Below are positions 5,896 to 6,131 of a stretch of 6,131 bases of DNA, piece by piece. The notes under the pieces were generated by a model that had not been told where the DNA came from, did no database searches, and saw only the letters and a program-made list of their open reading frames with translations. Within the stretch, counting starts at the first letter, position 1. Every line of letters begins with the position of its first letter. This stretch comes from Coriobacteriales bacterium (GTDB lineage: Bacteria; Actinomycetota; Coriobacteriia; Coriobacteriales; UBA8131). The DNA lies in the NCBI GenBank assembly GCA_031286975.1, contig JAITTM010000118.1, positions 1 through 6,131 on the forward strand, written 5' to 3'. The position numbers and the translations under genes were made by a program.

Positions 5896-6131
5896 CTACA
5901 ACGTGATGGTCAGCCCGTCAAAGGCTACCTTTATGGTGCCGTTGTAGGGCGCAAGTTTTTGCTCGAGCTCCGCCAGCGTTATGGGCGTGTCGTAGTGCAT
6001 CGAGAGATGCGTGAGGTAGGTCGTGCGCGCACCCACGCGTTGCGCGAGCGCGATGGCTCCGTCGATGCTGTGGTGCGTATCGGGCATCCAGTTGCTGCCG
6101 TTGAAGGTTGCGTCGATGATGAGAAAATCGA
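5896..6131 (-). CDS. Metallo-beta-lactamase-fold hydrolase, PhnP-like, C-terminal fragment
   Basis: The frame is open from the right edge (first full codon at 6129) and ends at TAG 5898-5896, giving the last 77 residues; the start lies outside the window. The fragment reads as the end of a PhnP-type metallo-beta-lactamase-fold enzyme. LIIDAT (residues 3-8) supplies the conserved Asp after a beta strand, THHSIDGAI (18-26) follows, and YLTHLSMHYD (38-47) carries His41, the expected last metal-ligand His. The end VAFDGLTI matches the family's closing strand. PhnP itself is a cyclic phosphodiesterase, but many relatives have unknown substrates. It points the same way as the molybdoenzyme operon but is 271 bp away behind a candidate promoter, so it is probably a separate unit. 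An ATG at 6087 is internal. Confidence 0.85.
   Translation of the reverse strand, partial: DFLIIDATFNGSNWMPDTHHSIDGAIALAQRVGARTTYLTHLSMHYDTPITLAELEQKLAPYNGTIKVAFDGLTITL

Overview
This window carries a single minus-strand gene set built around a molybdenum/tungsten bis-pterin enzyme of the acetylene hydratase / catechol dehydroxylase branch of the DMSO reductase superfamily. The DNA is G+C-rich in the genes, and the one long intergenic gap is A+T-richer. The gene content resembles gut and anaerobic Coriobacteriia (Eggerthellaceae-like Actinomycetota), which carry many such operons, but this assignment is inferred from family resemblance and codon style. Another strict anaerobe is possible.

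Layout in the direction of transcription (right to left): (1) 6131-5896, the 3' end of a PhnP-like metallo-beta-lactamase-fold hydrolase, cut by the window edge. (2) 5895-5625, a 271-bp intergenic region holding a candidate sigma70-type promoter with a palindrome in its spacer, a repeated 12-bp motif and a perfect hairpin in the leader. (3) 5624-2946, the catalytic subunit, starting at GTG, without a Tat signal and with an unusual C-terminal extension of aromatic octapeptide repeats. (4) 2949-2386, a four-[4Fe-4S] ferredoxin subunit. (5) 2389-1373, an eight-helix NrfD/PsrC-type membrane anchor. (6) An 84-bp gap with an 8-bp inverted repeat around a candidate promoter. (7) 1288-1, a soluble double-CCG (HdrD/GlpC-like) Fe-S protein, open at the left edge, where it runs into a 9-bp tandem repeat coding for an Ala-Ala-Pro tail.

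Genes 3-5 are joined by two 4-nt ATGA stop/start overlaps and are almost certainly translationally coupled. The likely circuit is membrane quinone pool <-> NrfD subunit <-> four-cluster ferredoxin <-> bis-pterin active site. The CCG protein would link the complex to a thiol/disulfide or another soluble electron carrier. The absence of a Tat signal suggests a cytoplasm-facing complex. The substrate cannot be read from the sequence. The active site keeps the Cys metal ligand of acetylene hydratase but has His where that enzyme has its catalytic Asp, and dedicated electron-transfer subunits are present, so a redox reaction such as reductive removal of a group is more likely than a hydration.

The most unusual feature is the roughly 155-residue C-terminal extension of the catalytic subunit. 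It contains seven in-register octads of the type (L/W/V/Y)-x-(W/Y)-D-x-x-x-x, resembling the OCRE octamer repeats of eukaryotic splicing proteins. No tRNA, rRNA, CRISPR array, transposase or integrase was seen.
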